Origin: Ottowia sp.
Lineage (GTDB): Bacteria; Pseudomonadota; Gammaproteobacteria; Burkholderiales; Burkholderiaceae_C
Direction: 5' to 3'
Assembly: GCF_016703145.1 (NCBI RefSeq)
Contig: NZ_JADJCO010000003.1
Location: 496,001-560,000 of the forward strand
DNA length: 64,000 nt
Shown piece by piece: positions 24,486 through 32,851 of this stretch. Under the pieces are notes generated by a model that was not told where the DNA came from, did no database searches, and was given only the letters and a program-made list of their open reading frames with translations. The position numbers were made by a program, and so were the translations under genes. Position 1 is the stretch's first letter; each line of letters begins with the position of its first letter.

Positions 24486-24803
24486 TCAGGGCTTGCTGCC
24501 GCCCGGGGTCTTGGGGCTGGTGCTGGGGCCGTATCCGCCGCCGCGCGGGGCGGCCGAGGCAGCGCTGGCCGGCATGGCGGGCGAGAAGTCGGCGGGCAGG
24601 CCGCTGCCACCGGTGGCCGCGCCACCCGTGGCCGGGGTGGATTGGGCCGGCCGGGCGGGCGCCGGCGCCGGGGTGGCACCGGACGAGGCGCTCATCGGCA
24701 CGCCGCTGCCGGTCGTGGTCTGGGCGGTGGCCGGCAGGTTCCAGGCCAGGGCGGTGGTCATCAGGATGGCGACGGGCACGCTGCGCAGGAGTCGCTGGGT
24801 CAT
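24486..24803 (-). CDS. small secreted Ala/Pro/Gly-rich protein
   Basis: 105 residues. The signal peptide is about 1-28 (LLRSVPVAILMTTALAWNLPATAQ). The mature part is low complexity (SGATPAPAPARPAQS, GGYGPSTSPKTPGGSKP) without a recognised domain. The ATG has GAGG 8 bases upstream. It may be an intrinsically disordered periplasmic peptide. It lies downstream of, and on the same strand as, glutamate dehydrogenase, about 116 bases away. It could also be a poorly conserved lineage-specific gene. Confidence 0.55.
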   Translation of the reverse strand: MTQRLLRSVPVAILMTTALAWNLPATAQTTTGSGVPMSASSGATPAPAPARPAQSTPATGGAATGGSGLPADFSPAMPASAASAAPRGGGYGPSTSPKTPGGSKP

Positions 24804-24919
24804 GGGGAAAACCTCATGGGTCGGGTTGAACACACGGCCAGTCTGACGGCTTTCGCTGTTACATGGGCGTCTGCCATGTTGGGGTTGTAACGGTGTGACC
24901 CGGCCCCGCGCCCGCCGGG

Positions 24920-26245
24920 TCAGGGGTACAGCCCGCGCAGGTCGCGCGCCAGCAGGATGCGGCGGCAGGCCACGATGAAGGTGGCCGTGCGCAGGCTCAC
25001 CTTGTGCTCTTGCGCCACCTGCCAGATGCCGGTGAAGGCCTCCTTCATGATGCGCACCAGGCGCTGGTTGATCTCGTCCTCGCTCCAGAAGAAGCTGGAG
25101 AAGTCCTGCACCCATTCGAAGTAGCTCACCGTCACGCCGCCGGCGTTGGCGATGACGTCCGGCACCACCAGCACGCCCTTGTCCTGCAGGATGTCGTCGG
25201 CCTCGGGGGTGGTGGGGCCGTTGGCGCCCTCGATGACCATCCTGGCCTTGATGCGGCCGGCGTTGTCCCGCGTGATCTGGCCTTCCAGCGCGGCGGGGAT
25301 GAGGATGTCGCACTTGCAGCCCCAGAACTCGCCGGGCTTGAGCGTGTCGCTGCCCTTGAAACCGGCCACGCCGCCGGTCTGGGCCACGTGCTCCAGCAGC
25401 CGGGGCACGTCCAGCCCCTTGTCGCGGGCGATGCCGCCGGTGTGGTCCTGCACGGCGACGACGAGGGCGCCGGCCTCGGCGAACAGCCTGGCCGCGATGC
25501 CGCCCACGTTGCCGAAGCCCTGCACGGCCACGCGCGCGCCCTCGATCTTCAGGCCGATCTGCGCCGCCGCCTCGGTGCCGACGGTGAACACGCCACGCCC
25601 GGTGGCCTCGCGCCGGCCCAGCGAGCCGCCCAGGGCGATGGGCTTGCCGGTGACCACGCCGGTGGCGGTCTGACCCTCGTTCATGGAGTAGGTGTCCATC
25701 ATCCAGGCCATCACCTTCTCGTTGGTGTTGACGTCGGGCGCGGGGATGTCCTTGGTGGGGCCGATGATGATGCCGATCTCGCTGGTGTAGCGGCGCGTCA
25801 TGCGTTCCAGTTCGCCCCGGGAGAGGGTGCGCGGATCGACCCGCACGCCGCCCTTGGCGCCGCCGTAGGGCACGTTGACGGCGGCGTTCTTGACCGACAT
25901 CCAGGCCGACAGGGCCATCACCTCGGACAGCGTCACGTCCTGGTGGAAGCGCACGCCGCCCTTGCCGGGGCCGCGCGAGGTGTTGTGCTGCACGCGGTAG
26001 CCCTCGAAGTGGGCGATGGTGCCGTTGTCCAGCTCGATCGGCACGTCCACGATCAGCGCGCGCTTGGGGCGCTTGAGGGTCTCGACCCAGCGCGCCAGCG
26101 GCCCCAGGTAGGGCGTGACGCGGTCCACCTGCTGCAGGTAGATGCCCCAGGGGCCCAGGTGGGCGGGGTCCAGGTAGGAAGGCAGGGCGTGGGTGGGAGT
26201 GGCGGCGGGGGCGGCCTTGCCGGGCGTGCGGGCGGAACGGGCCAT
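24920..26245 (-). CDS. gdhA: glutamate dehydrogenase (Glu/Leu/Phe/Val family)
   Basis: 441 residues from the ATG preceded by AGGAGAG. The substrate-side motifs GPGKGGVRFHQDV and YGGAKGGVRVDPRTLSRGEL (catalytic Lys) and the Rossmann motif VQGFGNVGGIAARL are all present, as is the C-terminal WVQDFSSFFWSEDEINQRL. It interconverts glutamate with 2-oxoglutarate and ammonia. By type it resembles the NAD-dependent or dual-cofactor catabolic enzymes of about 430 residues (GudB/RocG-like). It stands alone, upstream of the small secreted protein gene. Confidence 0.93.
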   Translation of the reverse strand: MARSARTPGKAAPAATPTHALPSYLDPAHLGPWGIYLQQVDRVTPYLGPLARWVETLKRPKRALIVDVPIELDNGTIAHFEGYRVQHNTSRGPGKGGVRFHQDVTLSEVMALSAWMSVKNAAVNVPYGGAKGGVRVDPRTLSRGELERMTRRYTSEIGIIIGPTKDIPAPDVNTNEKVMAWMMDTYSMNEGQTATGVVTGKPIALGGSLGRREATGRGVFTVGTEAAAQIGLKIEGARVAVQGFGNVGGIAARLFAEAGALVVAVQDHTGGIARDKGLDVPRLLEHVAQTGGVAGFKGSDTLKPGEFWGCKCDILIPAALEGQITRDNAGRIKARMVIEGANGPTTPEADDILQDKGVLVVPDVIANAGGVTVSYFEWVQDFSSFFWSEDEINQRLVRIMKEAFTGIWQVAQEHKVSLRTATFIVACRRILLARDLRGLYP

Positions 26246-26335
26246 GGGGTCTCTCCTCTTTCTCTCGTCGGAGCGGATGCGCCCGGGCGGCGCGGCCGCA
26301 CGGCCAGCATAGCAGGCGCATGGGAGCGGCGCCAT

Positions 26336-26385
26336 CAGCTCCTGAATCAATAGCATCGGGTGTAGGCTGGACAGGGACAAAAAGA
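26336..26385 (-). repeat. diverged family A-like repeat upstream of mnmG
   Basis: Minus strand: TGTCCCTGTCCAGCCTACAC, CCGATGCTATTGATTCAGGA, GCTGAT. Its end resembles the parB copy (CTCCTGATTCAGGAGCA), but only part of the core is recognisable. Confidence 0.45.
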
Positions 26386-26431
26386 GGGTTTGCCTTTAAA
26401 ATAAGCAGCTTTTCCCGCGCGAGGACCACCC

Positions 26432-28417
26432 GTGGCGTCCCACACCTACACCCATCCGCAGCATTTCGACGTCATCGTCGTCGGCGGCGGCCATGCCGGC
26501 ACCGAGGCGGCGCTGGCGTCCGCGCGCATGGGCGCGCGCACGCTGCTGCTGACCCACAACATCGAGACGCTGGGCCAGATGAGCTGCAACCCCAGCATCG
26601 GCGGCATCGGCAAGGGCCACCTGGTGAAGGAGGTCGATGCGCTGGGCGGCGCCATGGCACTGGCCACGGACGAGGGCGGCATCCAGTTCCGCATTCTCAA
26701 CGGCAGCAAGGGGCCGGCGGTGCGCGCCACGCGCGCGCAGGCCGACCGCGTGCGCTACAAGGCCGCCATCCGCCGCGGGCTGGAGAACCAGCCCAACCTG
26801 TGGCTGTTCCAGCAGGCCGTGGACGACCTGCTGCTGGAGGGCGACCGCGTGGCCGGCGCCATCACGCAGGTGGGCATCGCCTTCCGCGCGCGCACGGTGG
26901 TGCTGACGGCGGGCACCTTCCTGGACGGACGCATCCATGTTGGGCTGGACAACTACGCGGCCGGCCGCGCGGGCGACCCGCCGGCGGTGTCGCTCTCGGC
27001 CCGCCTGAAGGAGCTGAAGCTGCCGCAGGGCCGCCTGAAAACCGGCACGCCGCCGCGCCTGGACGGGCGCAGCATCGACTTCAGCCAATGCGAGGAGCAG
27101 CCGGGCGACCTGGACCCGGTGCCGGTGTTCAGCTTCATGGGCCGGGCCGACATGCACCCGCGCCAGGTGCCGTGCTGGGTCACGCACACCAACGCGCGCA
27201 CGCACGAGATCATCCGCTCGGGTTTCGAGCGCAGCCCCATGTTCACCGGCCGCATCGAGGGTGTGGGGCCGCGCTACTGCCCCAGCGTGGAAGACAAGGT
27301 GAACCGCTTCGCCGACAAGGACAGCCACCAGATCTTCCTGGAGCCCGAGGGCCTGGACACGCACGAGGTGTACCCCAACGGCATCTCCACCAGCCTGCCG
27401 TTCGACATCCAGCTGGCGCTGGTGCGCTCGATGCCGGGGCTGGAGAACGCCCACATCCTGCGGCCCGGCTACGCGATCGAGTACGACTACTTCGACCCGC
27501 GCGGGCTGAAGGCCAGCTTCGAGACCAAGGCCATCCAGGGCCTGTTCTTCGCCGGCCAGATCAACGGCACCACCGGCTACGAGGAGGCGGCGGCGCAGGG
27601 CTTGTTCGCCGGCATCAACGCCGCGCTGCAGTGCCGGGGCGAAGCCGCATGGCTGCCGGGCCGCGACGAGGCCTATCTGGGCGTGCTGGTGGACGACCTC
27701 ATCACCAAGGGCGTGACCGAGCCCTACCGCATGTTCACCAGCCGCGCCGAATACCGCCTGCAACTGCGCGAGGACAACGCCGACATGCGCCTGACCGAAG
27801 CCGGCCGCCGCCTGGGCTTGGTGGACGACGCACGCTGGGACGCCTTCAGCCGCAAGCGCGACGCTGTTTCACGTGAAACAGAGCGCCTCAAGAGCACCTG
27901 GATCCACCCGCGAAACCTGCCCGCCGAGGAAAGCGCGCGCGTGCTGGGCAAGGCCATCGAGCACGAGCACAACCTGTTCGACCTGCTGCGCCGCCCGGAC
28001 GTGCGCTACGACGCGCTCATGGGCATGGACGGCGGCAGGCATGCGCCGGCTGCGGTCGCGGAGAAGGGCGCGCCCACGCCTGTTTCACGTGAAACATTGG
28101 GCGAGCTGTACGGCCCGGTGATCGAGCAGGTGGAGATCGCCGCCAAATACGCCGGCTACATCGACCGCCAGCGCAGCGAGGTGGAGCGCGCGGCGTACTA
28201 CGAGAACCTTCGGTTGCCGTCCGAACTGGACTACCTGCAGATTCCCGCACTGTCGATCGAAGTGCGGCAGAAGCTGCAGAAGCACCGGCCTGACACCCTG
28301 GGTCAGGCCTCGCGCATCTCCGGCGTCACGCCGGCCGCCGTGTCCTTGCTGTTGATCCACCTGAAGAAGGGCGGCTTCAAGGAGTTCCAGGCCACGCCCG
28401 GCGCGAAGGCGGCATGA
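26432..28417 (+). CDS. mnmG: tRNA uridine-5-carboxymethylaminomethyl synthesis enzyme MnmG
   Basis: 661 residues from a GTG with GAGGA upstream. FAD binding GGGHAGTEAALASARMG, then SCNPSIGGIGKGHLVKEVDA, TAGTFLDGRIHVGL and the C-terminal helical domain that binds tRNA. With MnmE it modifies wobble uridine-34 of several tRNAs. Two perfect ParB sites (parS) at 27865 and 28081 lie inside the gene, each read as VSRET in the protein. The stop overlaps rsmG (ATGA). Confidence 0.96.
   Translation: MASHTYTHPQHFDVIVVGGGHAGTEAALASARMGARTLLLTHNIETLGQMSCNPSIGGIGKGHLVKEVDALGGAMALATDEGGIQFRILNGSKGPAVRATRAQADRVRYKAAIRRGLENQPNLWLFQQAVDDLLLEGDRVAGAITQVGIAFRARTVVLTAGTFLDGRIHVGLDNYAAGRAGDPPAVSLSARLKELKLPQGRLKTGTPPRLDGRSIDFSQCEEQPGDLDPVPVFSFMGRADMHPRQVPCWVTHTNARTHEIIRSGFERSPMFTGRIEGVGPRYCPSVEDKVNRFADKDSHQIFLEPEGLDTHEVYPNGISTSLPFDIQLALVRSMPGLENAHILRPGYAIEYDYFDPRGLKASFETKAIQGLFFAGQINGTTGYEEAAAQGLFAGINAALQCRGEAAWLPGRDEAYLGVLVDDLITKGVTEPYRMFTSRAEYRLQLREDNADMRLTEAGRRLGLVDDARWDAFSRKRDAVSRETERLKSTWIHPRNLPAEESARVLGKAIEHEHNLFDLLRRPDVRYDALMGMDGGRHAPAAVAEKGAPTPVSRETLGELYGPVIEQVEIAAKYAGYIDRQRSEVERAAYYENLRLPSELDYLQIPALSIEVRQKLQKHRPDTLGQASRISGVTPAAVSLLLIHLKKGGFKEFQATPGAKAA
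27865..27880. promoter_or_regulatory. parS: parS centromere site 1 (inside mnmG)
   Basis: TGTTTCACGTGAAACA, the perfect 16-bp palindrome bound by chromosomal ParB. Confidence 0.95.
28081..28096. promoter_or_regulatory. parS: parS centromere site 2 (inside mnmG)
   Basis: TGTTTCACGTGAAACA, perfect palindrome, 216 bp from site 1 and in the same codon phase. Confidence 0.95.
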
Positions 28418-29058
28418 CGGCCGCCGACAGGGCGCCGCGCCTGCACCAGGGCGCGGCCGACTTGGGCCTGGCCTTGGACGAGGCGGTCGTCACCAAACTG
28501 CTGGCGTACCTGGACCTGCTGGCCAAGTGGAACCGGGTCTACAACCTGACGGCCGTGCGCGACCCGGCCGACATGCTCACGCACCATCTGCTGGACAGCC
28601 TGGCCGTCATCGCGCCGCTGTGCCGGCACACCCAGGGGCAGCCCGCCCGGCTGCTCGACGTGGGCAGCGGCGGCGGGCTGCCGGGCGTGGTGATCGCCAT
28701 CTGCTGCCCCGAGATCAGCGTGACCTGCGTGGACGCGGTGGCCAAGAAGGCGTCCTTCGTGCAGCAGGCGGCGGGCACGCTGGGCTTGCCGAATCTGCGC
28801 GGCCTGCACGCACGGGTGGAATCCGTGACTCAGCGTTTCGACGTCATCGCTTCCCGCGCCTTTGCCTCCCTGCCCGACTTCGTGCACTGGTCGGCCGGCG
28901 CCTTGGCGGAGCAAGGCGTGTGGATGGCGATGAAGGGCAAGCGCCCCGACGACGAGATCGCGGCCCTGCCGCCGTCGGTGCAGGTGTTTCACGTGGAACA
29001 TCTCCAGGTGCCCGGGCTGGACGCGGACCGCTGCCTGCTCTGGCTGCGCCGCGCCTGA
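28414..29058 (+). CDS. rsmG: 16S rRNA m7G527 methyltransferase RsmG
   Basis: 214 residues. WNRVYNLTAVRDPADMLTHH and the SAM-binding LDVGSGGGLPGVVIAI are diagnostic. It methylates G527 of 16S rRNA. Translationally coupled to mnmG, the standard arrangement. A third, one-mismatch parS site lies at 28985-29000, read as FHVEH near the C-terminus. Confidence 0.96.
   Translation: MTAADRAPRLHQGAADLGLALDEAVVTKLLAYLDLLAKWNRVYNLTAVRDPADMLTHHLLDSLAVIAPLCRHTQGQPARLLDVGSGGGLPGVVIAICCPEISVTCVDAVAKKASFVQQAAGTLGLPNLRGLHARVESVTQRFDVIASRAFASLPDFVHWSAGALAEQGVWMAMKGKRPDDEIAALPPSVQVFHVEHLQVPGLDADRCLLWLRRA
28985..29000. promoter_or_regulatory. parS: parS-like site 3 (inside rsmG)
   Basis: TGTTTCACGTGGAACA, one mismatch from the parS consensus. 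It is about 0.9 kb from site 2. Confidence 0.8.
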
Positions 29059-29136
29059 CGCCGCCTGAAAACGGCGGTTGATCACCGCTGGCCGGGGCGT
29101 CGGGTCACTTAAACTCGACCCTGGCCTTTCGCCCTC

Positions 29137-29757
29137 ATGTCCATGCTCGGCATCACCGATTACCCCGCCTTCGTCGCCGCCATCCTGCTGTTTCTCGCCA
29201 TTCCCGGCCCCGGCAACTTGGCGCTGGTGTCCAGCACCGCGCAGGGCGGGGTGCGCGGGGGGTTGGGCGCCACCTTCGGCCTCATCGCGGCCGACCAGAT
29301 CCTGATGTGGTGCGCCGTGGCCGGGGTGGCGGCGCTGCTCAAGGCCTACCCGGCGGCGTTCGCGACGGTGCAGTGGCTGGGCGCGGCCTACCTGGCCTGG
29401 CTGGGCGCGCGCATGGTGCTGGCCAAACCGGGGCAGGCGCCGGTGCTGAGGGTCGAGCCGCGCCACTATGCCCGGCAGGCCTTCTTCATCACGCTGCTCA
29501 ACCCCAAGGCCATCGTCTTCTACATGGCGTTCTTTCCGCTGTTCGTCGATCCGTCGCGCCGGCCTGGCCTGCTGACCTTTGGCGCCATGGCGCTCACGGT
29601 GGCGGTGCTCACCCTGGCCTATGGCGCGGGCGCGATCCTGCTCACGCACCTGCTGGCCGAACGCCTGCGGGCCAATGCCCGCCTGACCTCCGCGCTCAAC
29701 AAGCTGGCGGGCATGTTCCTGATCGGCTTCGGCGTGCGCCTGGCCCTCACCAAGTAA
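29137..29757 (+). CDS. LysE-family amino-acid exporter
   Basis: 206 residues with about six membrane helices. The N-terminal signature AIPGPGNLALVSSTAQGGVRG and the helix LLNPKAIVFYMAFFPLFVDP define the LysE/RhtB exporter family. The substrate is not predictable. It sits between rsmG and parA with small gaps, a placement I recall from Comamonadaceae genomes. A second ATG six bases downstream is an alternative start. Confidence 0.87.
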   Translation: MSMLGITDYPAFVAAILLFLAIPGPGNLALVSSTAQGGVRGGLGATFGLIAADQILMWCAVAGVAALLKAYPAAFATVQWLGAAYLAWLGARMVLAKPGQAPVLRVEPRHYARQAFFITLLNPKAIVFYMAFFPLFVDPSRRPGLLTFGAMALTVAVLTLAYGAGAILLTHLLAERLRANARLTSALNKLAGMFLIGFGVRLALTK

Positions 29758-29773
29758 ACCGGACTCCACACGC

Positions 29774-30559
29774 ATGGCCCAGATCTTCTGCATCGCCAAC
29801 CAAAAGGGAGGCGTGGGCAAGACGACCACCGCCGTCAACCTGGCCGCCGGCCTGGCCCGCATCGGTCAGCGCGTGCTGCTGGTCGACCTGGACCCGCAGG
29901 GCAACGCCACCATGGGCTCGGGCGTGGACAAGCGGGCGATGGCGCTGTCGGTGTACGACGTGCTGCTGGAATCCGCCACCGTGGCCGAGGCCGTTACCGT
30001 GCCCGAGAAGCTGAAGGAGGCCGGCGCCGCCTACGCCGTGCTGGGCGCCAACCGCGAGCTGGCCGGCGCCGAGGTCGAGCTGGTGGCCGAGCAGCGCCGC
30101 GAGCGCCGCCTGAAGGACGCGCTGGCCGCCGTCGCCGCCGACTACGACTTCGTGCTGGTCGACTGTCCGCCGTCCCTGAGCATGCTCACCCTCAACGGCC
30201 TGTGCGCCGCGCAGGGCGTGATCGTGCCGATGCAGTGCGAGTACTTCGCGCTGGAGGGCCTGACCGACCTGACCAACACCATCAAGCAGGTGCACGCCAA
30301 CCTGAACCGCGACCTGCGCCTCATCGGCCTGCTGCGCGTCATGTTCGACTCGCGCATCACGCTGCAGCAGCAGGTCAGCGAGCAGCTCAAGGCCCACTAC
30401 GGCAACAAGGTGTTTGACACCCTGATCCCGCGCAACGTGCGCCTGGCCGAGGCGCCCAGCTACGGCCTGCCCGGCCTGTTGTTCGACCCGTCGGCCAAGG
30501 GCAGCAAGGCGTTCATCGCCTTCGCGCAGGAGCTGGTCGATCGCGGCGTGCGCGGCTGA
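29774..30559 (+). CDS. parA: chromosome-partitioning ATPase ParA
   Basis: 261 residues. Deviant Walker A NQKGGVGKTTTAVNLAAGLA at residues about 9-28, Walker A' VDLDPQGNATMGSG, and Walker B DYDFVLVDCPPSLSMLTLNG. It forms ATP-dependent nucleoid-bound dimers that move ParB-parS complexes. Usually parB follows directly; here a hydrolase gene and a decayed toxin-antitoxin pair lie in between. Confidence 0.95.
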   Translation: MAQIFCIANQKGGVGKTTTAVNLAAGLARIGQRVLLVDLDPQGNATMGSGVDKRAMALSVYDVLLESATVAEAVTVPEKLKEAGAAYAVLGANRELAGAEVELVAEQRRERRLKDALAAVAADYDFVLVDCPPSLSMLTLNGLCAAQGVIVPMQCEYFALEGLTDLTNTIKQVHANLNRDLRLIGLLRVMFDSRITLQQQVSEQLKAHYGNKVFDTLIPRNVRLAEAPSYGLPGLLFDPSAKGSKAFIAFAQELVDRGVRG

Positions 30560-30578
30560 ACAGGGCGGTTTCAGCAGT

Positions 30579-30630
30579 CAAATCGGCCTCAAGCCCGCAT
30601 GGATATTACGCCAGAAGCTATTAAAACAGG
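30579..30630 (+). repeat. family A repeat between parA and the hydrolase gene
   Basis: CAAATCGGCCTCAAGCCCGC, ATGGATATTACGCCAGAAGC, TATTAAAACAGG: an almost complete copy. It contains an ATG (30599) that opens into the hydrolase frame. Confidence 0.9.
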
Positions 30631-30640
30631 AATATCCGGC

Positions 30641-31183
30641 GTGCGCGTCCTGACCCTGCCCGGCTGGCAAGGCAGCGGCCCCGGCCACTGGCAAAGCCGC
30701 TGGGAAGCCCTGCACGGCCACCTGCGCGTCGAGCAGCACGACTGGCTGCGCCCGCTGCGCGGCGACTGGACCGCGCGGCTCGAAGACGTGGTGCTGGCGC
30801 AGGGCGAGGGCGCCCCCGTGCTGCTGGCCGCCCACAGCCTGGGCTGCCTGCTGGCCGCGTGGTGGGCCGCGCACTCGCGCCACGCCCACCGCGTGGCCGG
30901 CGCGCTGCTGGTGGCGCCGCCCGACATCGAGCGGGACGACATCCGCCAGGCCCTCCCCAGTTGGGCGCCGCCCGCGCGCCAGCGCCTGCCGTTCGCCAGC
31001 GTGCTGGTCGCCAGCAGCGACGACCCCTACGGTAGCCTCCCGTCCGCCCGCCGCCTGGCCGCCGGCTGGGGCGCGGTGTTCCATCCGCTGGGTGCGCGGG
31101 GCCACGTCAACGCCGACTCCGGCCTCGGCGACTGGCCCGAAGGGCATCGGCTGCTGCTAGACTTGATCGGTAGTCCATCCTGA
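30641..31183 (+). CDS. RBBP9/YdeN-like alpha/beta hydrolase
   Basis: About 180 residues from the GTG at 30641, giving the family start VRVLTLPGWQGSGPGHWQSR and an AGGA site 10 bases upstream. An in-frame ATG at 30599 would add 14 residues encoded by the family A repeat. The nucleophile is the Ser of AAHSLGCLLAAWW, and the His is in RGHVNADSGLGDWPEG. RBBP9/YdeN proteins are small serine hydrolases of mostly unknown substrate. It separates parA from the toxin-antitoxin remnant. Confidence 0.85.
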   Translation: MRVLTLPGWQGSGPGHWQSRWEALHGHLRVEQHDWLRPLRGDWTARLEDVVLAQGEGAPVLLAAHSLGCLLAAWWAAHSRHAHRVAGALLVAPPDIERDDIRQALPSWAPPARQRLPFASVLVASSDDPYGSLPSARRLAAGWGAVFHPLGARGHVNADSGLGDWPEGHRLLLDLIGSPS

Positions 31184-31202
31184 CTACCCGTGAGGGGTGC
31201 CC

Positions 31203-31514
31203 ATGCAAGCCGAGAAAACCGTCCCCACCAGCCTGAAGCTGCCCGCCAGCGTCAAGCGCGAGATCGACGAGGCCGCCCGCGCCGCGGGCACCAGTCCGCA
31301 CGCCTACATGGTCGGCGTGCTGCGGAAGGAAGCCGAGCGCGCGCGCCTGCGTGAGGAGTTCCACCGCGATGCGCGGGAGGCTTTGGACGAGATGGAAGCT
31401 ACCGGCCTCGGCCACGACTGGGACGAGGTCAAGACCTATTTCGCCCAGATGGCCGAGTACCGTGCTGGCCGCGCGCCCAGGCCTGCGGCGCTGGTGCCCA
31501 AGAAGGTGCTATGA
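31203..31514 (+). CDS. ribbon-helix-helix antitoxin-like protein
   Basis: 103 residues from the ATG with GAGGGG upstream. The N-terminal TVPTSLKLPASVKREIDEAA, then RAAGTSPHAYMVGVLRKEAE, is the ribbon-helix-helix DNA-binding domain of CopG/ParD type. A helical tail that would hold the toxin follows. It ends overlapping the start of a RelE/ParE-like toxin gene. As the toxin is broken, this is probably an orphan antitoxin. Confidence 0.75.
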   Translation: MQAEKTVPTSLKLPASVKREIDEAARAAGTSPHAYMVGVLRKEAERARLREEFHRDAREALDEMEATGLGHDWDEVKTYFAQMAEYRAGRAPRPAALVPKKVL

Positions 31515-31850
31515 ACGCCGTGCCGAGCCGTTCCAGGCAAACCTGCACCGTGGCCGAGGGCGAGGGCACTCCGGCGAGCGGCGCGACGCTGTGGCTGCGC
31601 TTCAGCCCCCAGGCCCACATCGATCTGGTGAGGCTGGAGGACTTCCTGTGGCATCCCGGCGATCCGCAGGCCCACCAGATGATGCCGTTCATCCTGGATG
31701 CCCTGCAGATCCTCACGCACCAGCCCGGCGTCGGCCTGCGGCCAGAGCGGCTACCTGGCCCTCTACCATTGGGACAGGCCACATCACACCGTGCGCGTGC
31801 TGCGCATCCACCACCAACGCGAAGCCGGCTACGCCGACGACGAGGTCTGA
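31511..31850 (+). pseudogene. RelE/ParE-like toxin, broken
   Basis: The frame from the ATG overlapping the antitoxin stop reads WLRFSPQAHIDLVRLEDFLW then DPQAHQMMPFILDALQILTH and QPGVG. It then loses the expected beta-strand region and switches frame near 31738. The correct end follows in another frame: GQSGYLALYHWDRPHHTVRV, LRIHHQREAGYADDEV, stop at 31848-31850. About 12-15 residues between GVG and GQSGY appear deleted, so the toxin cannot fold normally. Loss of the toxin with retention of the antitoxin is the usual path of decay. Confidence 0.75.
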
Positions 31851-31887
31851 CCTTTTGACCGCCGGCCCACACAGGACTCCACACACC

Positions 31888-32851
31888 ATGGTCACCAAGA
31901 AACCCAAGGGCCTCGGCCGCGGCCTCGACGCGCTGCTCGGCCCCAGCACCCCCGCGCCCGACGCCGCCGCCACCCCCGCCGGCACGCCGATGATGCTGGC
32001 GCTGGGCGCCATGGTCCCCGGCCAGTACCAGCCGCGCACCCGCATGGACGAGGGCGCGCTCTACGAGCTGGCCGAAAGCATCAAGTCGCAGGGCATCATG
32101 CAGCCCATCCTGGTGCGGCGTTTGGGGTCAAAAACAGCTTCAATCGGCGTGGATACTGCGTCAGAAGCTCCTGATTCAGGAGCAATCTACGAGATCATCG
32201 CCGGTGAGCGGCGCTTCCGCGCCGCCCGGCTGGCCGGGCTGGACGAGCGTGCCCGTGCTGGTGCGCGACGTGCCCGACGAGGCTGCCGCCGCCATGGCGC
32301 TGATCGAGAACATCCAGCGCGAAGACCTCAACCCCCTCGAAGAAGCCCAGGGCCTCAAGCGCCTGACCGACGAGTTCGGCCTCACGCACGAGCAGGCCGC
32401 CCAGGCCGTCGGCCGCAGCCGCTCGGCCGCCAGCAACCTGCTGCGCCTGCTGCAGCTCACCCACCCCGTGCAGACCATGCTGATGGCCGGCGACATCGAC
32501 ATGGGCCACGCCCGCGCGCTGCTCGCCCTCGACGGCGCCGCGCAGATCACCGCCGCCAACCAGGTCGCCGCCCGCAAGCTGTCCGTGCGCGAGGCCGAGG
32601 CCCTGGCCCGCCGGCTGTCGGCCGAGTTCAGCCTCACCGCGCCGCGCAAGCCCGCCGTCGGCGGCGACAAGCCGGGCGACGTGCGCCGCGTGGAGGAGGA
32701 GCTGTCCGACCTGTTCATGGCGCAGGTCGAAGTGCGCGTCAAGAAGAAGACCCGCCGGCCCGGCGGCGCCGCGCAGGCCGGCGAACTGGCCATCCAGTTC
32801 GGGTCGCTGGACGAGCTGAACGGCCTCATCGAGCGCCTGCGGGGGCGCTGA
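31888..32851 (+). pseudogene. parB: ParB, interrupted by a frameshift and carrying an internal repeat
   Basis: Starts MVTKKPKGLGRGLDALLG, the usual ParB N-terminus, and continues through QYQPRTRMDEGALYELAESI. A family A repeat (32126-32186) adds about 20 residues (SKTASIGVDTASEAPDSGA) inside the CTP-binding domain just before YEIIAGERRFRAARLAGLD. Near 32245 one extra base shifts the frame; the rest (VPVLVRDVPDEAAAAMALIE, then the helix-turn-helix region HEQAAQAVGRSRSAASNLLR and the C-terminal dimer domain) is intact in the next frame to 32851. An assembly indel is the simplest explanation, because three parS sites and parA are intact. Confidence 0.85.
32126..32186 (+). repeat. family A repeat inside parB
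   Basis: GGTCAAAAACAGCTTCAATC, GGCGTGGATACTGCGTCAGA, AGCTCCTGATTCAGGAGCAA. The palindromic end CTCCTGATTCAGGAG replaces the usual AGCTATCAAA tail. Confidence 0.8.
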
